Part shown: positions 61,440-64,000 of the stretch, one piece after another
Numbering within the stretch: position 1 is the stretch's first letter
How the letters are laid out: every line of letters begins with the position of its first letter
Origin: Whitmania pigra
Taxonomy: Eukaryota > Annelida > Clitellata > Hirudinida > Haemopidae
NCBI GenBank assembly: GCA_021613335.1
Contig: JAJTWR010000248.1
Coordinates: forward strand, 1-64,000
DNA: 64,000 bases
Reading direction: 5' to 3'
The notes under the pieces: model-generated
Databases searched by the model: none
Told to the model about the DNA's origin: nothing
What the model saw: only the letters and a program-made list of their open reading frames with translations
Position numbers and translations under genes: made by a program

Positions 61440-62090
61440 ACTAAATTAATAAAATGAACAAATGTGGTAATAGATACTAATTAAAATGATAACATTTATT
61501 ATTATTTTTAATATGATTTCTTCCTTAAGTGATTAAATACTCGAAATTCTAATAAAACTTCAAACAATGTGTAATTACATTAATATTAATATTTATAATT
61601 TATTATATTTGCATTGTATTATTAAGACATTATCACGTTATTACATTATAATGCTTAAGAATTAATTGCTGTTGAAATTGCTTTTACACAAAAAATCACT
61701 CAGCAATGTTCGTCATCTTGTAGTTGGTTTGGTTAGCAGTGTGCGTTGCTCAACTAGCTTGCGAAATGCTTATAAAAAGATCCGCAGATCGGTTGCAGTT
61801 CTACAATGTTATTTAACTGAATGTAGTTGACAAATAATATTTTTTTCAATTGTAATAAAAAATTGATCTTAACTACTAAACTGACTGTTAAACTTAATAA
61901 TAACAAAATTAAAAATAGTAATCGTTATTGATGTACTTAAATAAAGCCATAATATTAATAAAAATAATTTTATATTACAAAAATTATATAATAACTGATC
62001 AACATTTTATAATTACCGAAACGATGTCAACTTAAATGTGACGCATTCCAATGTCAATCAACAAATATCAACAACATCATTATAAAGTAA
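61440..62090. other. Upstream region of the secreted-peptide gene
   Basis: AT-rich non-coding sequence with a TATA-like element at 61771. Confidence 0.4.
61771..61779 (+). promoter_or_regulatory. TATA-like box
   Basis: TATAAAAAG followed ~30 bp later by TTGCAGTTCTAC, an initiator-like site, ~360 bp before the peptide ATG. Assignment is an inference. Confidence 0.3.
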
Positions 62091-62132
62091 TGCACGACAG
62101 CAATTCCAGACATTCCAGTTGAAAGGTAAAAA

Positions 62133-62712
62133 ATGAAGAACAACAGCAGAATCATCGTCGTCATCTTCTCCATCATGGTCCTGGGCTCAATTGTCGCCAA
62201 TTCTTTTCTCATACCACACAAGAGATCTTGGAAAGGTGGAAAAATTTACAATTTTAAGATTCCTTTAAAAATTCCAATAATTATAGGAAGCCATTTGTTA
62301 CATGTTTATAAAGTTTTCATTTGTAGTATGCAAATATCATATTTAAAAATAACATTTTCGCAGTGATATTCGCTGGTGAAATGTTACATAGTAACTTATT
62401 TAAATTGTATTCGCCAGGGTATAAACATTTAAATTACAATTTGTTCACCAGATGTCATGGACATCAACGTCGACGAACCAATCTACGTTCGTAGAGGCGA
62501 AAAATTTGTCAGGGTCTCGGACGAAGGTGAAACGAAATTATTAATTTTTAAATAATTTAATTTTTAATTAAATAATTATTAAAAATAATAAACTATAAAA
62601 CTATTAAGAAGTAATTTAGGCCATTATTTAAATAGTGATCATAGTTTTTAATTATTTTCCAGTCGTCAGAGGCGCCCTTTTAAGCTTCCTTGAAGAATAC
62701 GGATCAAATTAA
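62133..62712 (+). CDS. Small secreted peptide precursor, 3 exons, unrecognised
   Basis: Exons 62133..62235, 62452..62526, 62663..62712; phases 1 and 1 agree, donors GTGGAA and GTGAAA, acceptors TTCACCAG and TTTTCCAG. The 75-residue product has a signal peptide of ~22 residues (IIVVIFSIMVLGSIVANS). Then come FLIPHKRSWK, an acidic middle (DVMDINVDEPIYVRRGEKFV) and a helical C-terminus VRGALLSFLEEYGSN. Dibasic sites KR and RR could be prohormone cleavage sites; no cysteines. Likely secreted. Exon 1 and its 5' flank are duplicated at 54530. No known peptide family recognised. Confidence 0.7.
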
Positions 62713-62904
62713 ATAATTGACAACTTTTCAAAGCAACATTTTTTGTTTATAATGAATCAATTTGTTTTAAATATTAAAGTGAAATATTTTGAAAAATAAA
62801 CAAAAATCAGTCAAAGTTTGTCTTCCTTGGTATCTGTCATTGGAAAAAGAATTTTATCCAATCTTTTAATGCCTTGTTATTCGACGGCACTTTTTAAATT
62901 AATC

Positions 62905-62985
62905 TAGCGTTTATATTGCGCCCCCTACCCAAGGGGCTGCAATGACACATTGCGAATGTTGCCCATTCGACCAAACTGCCCACCA
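62905..62985. repeat. Dispersed TATATAGCGC element, copy 2
   Basis: GCGTTTATATTGCGCCCCCTACCCAAGGGG followed by ATGACACATTGCGAATGTTGCC corresponds to 28565-28640 with substitutions. Confidence 0.5.
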
Positions 62986-62989
62986 GGCT

Positions 62990-63450
62990 CGTTGAGAAAG
63001 CAAAATTCTCACTTTAATCTATTTCATGAAGGAAAGAAATCAAATGGACAACCCCAATCAATTTACCAGTTTTCAATTTATTTAATGGAAGAATAATCTC
63101 CCTCAATGTTTCGATGTAATCTGAAATGATTAATTAAGCTTAATTAATGGACTGCCACTGCTAAAACAGATTCTCAGATGAGATGCATTTTTTGTGCTTA
63201 TGAATGAATAAGTTTTTTGATCATTTGGTGTGTTGGTGAACGTTAAGTCATCAAAGTGGCGAGTATCAAGATTTAATTAGTTAAATGAAGACAAAAATAA
63301 ATATTTAACTTAAGTTATTTAATTTAAGAGCATCGCAAATAAAAATTTTAAATCGTTTGTTCGATACTGAAAATTAAAAACATTCCGATTTAAAGTTTAG
63401 TAGGCCTATTTGAGATATTATGCGTGCGTTCTTCGATGGAGCAGGATCAT
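62990..63450. other. Intergenic, nothing recognised
   Basis: AT-rich; no gene seen. Confidence 0.4.
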
Positions 63451-63451
63451 C

Positions 63452-64000
63452 TAAGCCAGTGGTGCACATTCTCAGGCCCGCCACCGTCATCAGGCGTCAT
63501 GTGGACCTCGAGGACTGACAAAAAAAATTAAAAAATCAGTCAATTTTTGTAAGGTTCGTGAATGAAGCACAGAAGCGTATATCACAAAATTCAAAAATAT
63601 TTTCTCAATGGACCAACAAACAGCCTAGTTACTGACTAGTTTCACAGCGTGATAGCTATGCCGCACCAATAAGCTTAGAGTGCGTCGTGACTTTGTAGTT
63701 TTCCATACACCTCAACTCAGTAGACCTCCACAGTCTCCGCCATTTTTAATATTTGATTATTTTCTATCGTCATGCAAACTACAAACATCGTGATATCTCA
63801 AAGATTGTTGCAGACATGCAGCCTCAGCCGTTGTGTATTCTCTTAACTTAAAATTATCAAGATTTTCTATGAGCAATCTAGTTCACAACTTTTACCTTAT
63901 TCTCATGTACATGTGTCTTATTGATTGCGTCGTCTTGATGTTGATGAGGTAAAAAATTTGGAATCTATTTTACGTGGTCTCATTTGCTCGGCCCCCTGAG
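63452..64000. mobile_element. Possible hAT-like element, cut by the window end
   Basis: CAGTGGTGCACATTCTCAGG at 63452 resembles a hAT terminal repeat (CAGTGGTNC type). The window ends in GGCCCCCTGAG, whose complement CTCAGGGGGCC recalls the same start. No transposase frame, no duplication checked. Confidence 0.35.

Overview
The window looks like nuclear DNA of a bilaterian invertebrate. It is AT-rich, its genes carry GT-AG introns, and it holds a homeobox gene with the standard NK6 intron, a Dishevelled-type PDZ gene and GOT1 and ETFA orthologues. It is also full of non-LTR retrotransposons, hAT relics and AAT/ATC/CATC microsatellites. The standard genetic code fits throughout. I cannot name the phylum. 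All splice sites were read by eye.

Layout. 0-0.3 kb: last two exons of ETFA. 0.5-15 kb: transposon graveyard, with a broken hAT, a CR1-like LINE (apurinic endonuclease kept, most of the reverse transcriptase lost) carrying a MITE in its ORF1, an intronless four-RRM gene on the minus strand, and a hAT (12.2-14.4 kb) holding nested MITEs with clean 8-bp target duplications. 15.4-21.7 kb: hexamer arrays, then a long R4/Dong-type LINE sitting inside a TAA microsatellite. 22.1-23.9 kb: a ~185-bp satellite. 24-26.6 kb: a hAT interrupted by a second hAT.

28.8-39.7 kb: two conserved genes head to head, GOT1 (minus, 10 exons) and a 17-exon coiled-coil gene (plus, possibly CCDC170). 40.3-40.8 kb: a MITE and a tRNA-derived SINE. 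42.0-43.0 kb: an NK6-class homeobox gene followed by a 600-bp ATC array. 45.6-46.9 kb: a divergent Dishevelled-like PDZ protein. 48.1-49.5 kb (minus): an unrecognised single-pass membrane protein. 50.6-52.9 kb (minus): an I-type LINE with RNase H. 54.5-62.7 kb: a sparse AT-rich region with a small secreted-peptide gene at 62.1 kb, a paralogous first exon at 54.5 kb, and an exon of an unknown cysteine-containing protein at 61.3 kb.

The host genes show no joint pathway; each is an ordinary metazoan locus. The most unusual object is the Dong-like LINE. It has an RLE-type ORF2 but carries upstream an ORF1 homologous to that of the CR1-like LINE 11 kb away, which points to module exchange between two LINE lineages with different endonucleases. 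A second partnership is suggested by a SINE that shares its 3' tail with the I-type LINE.
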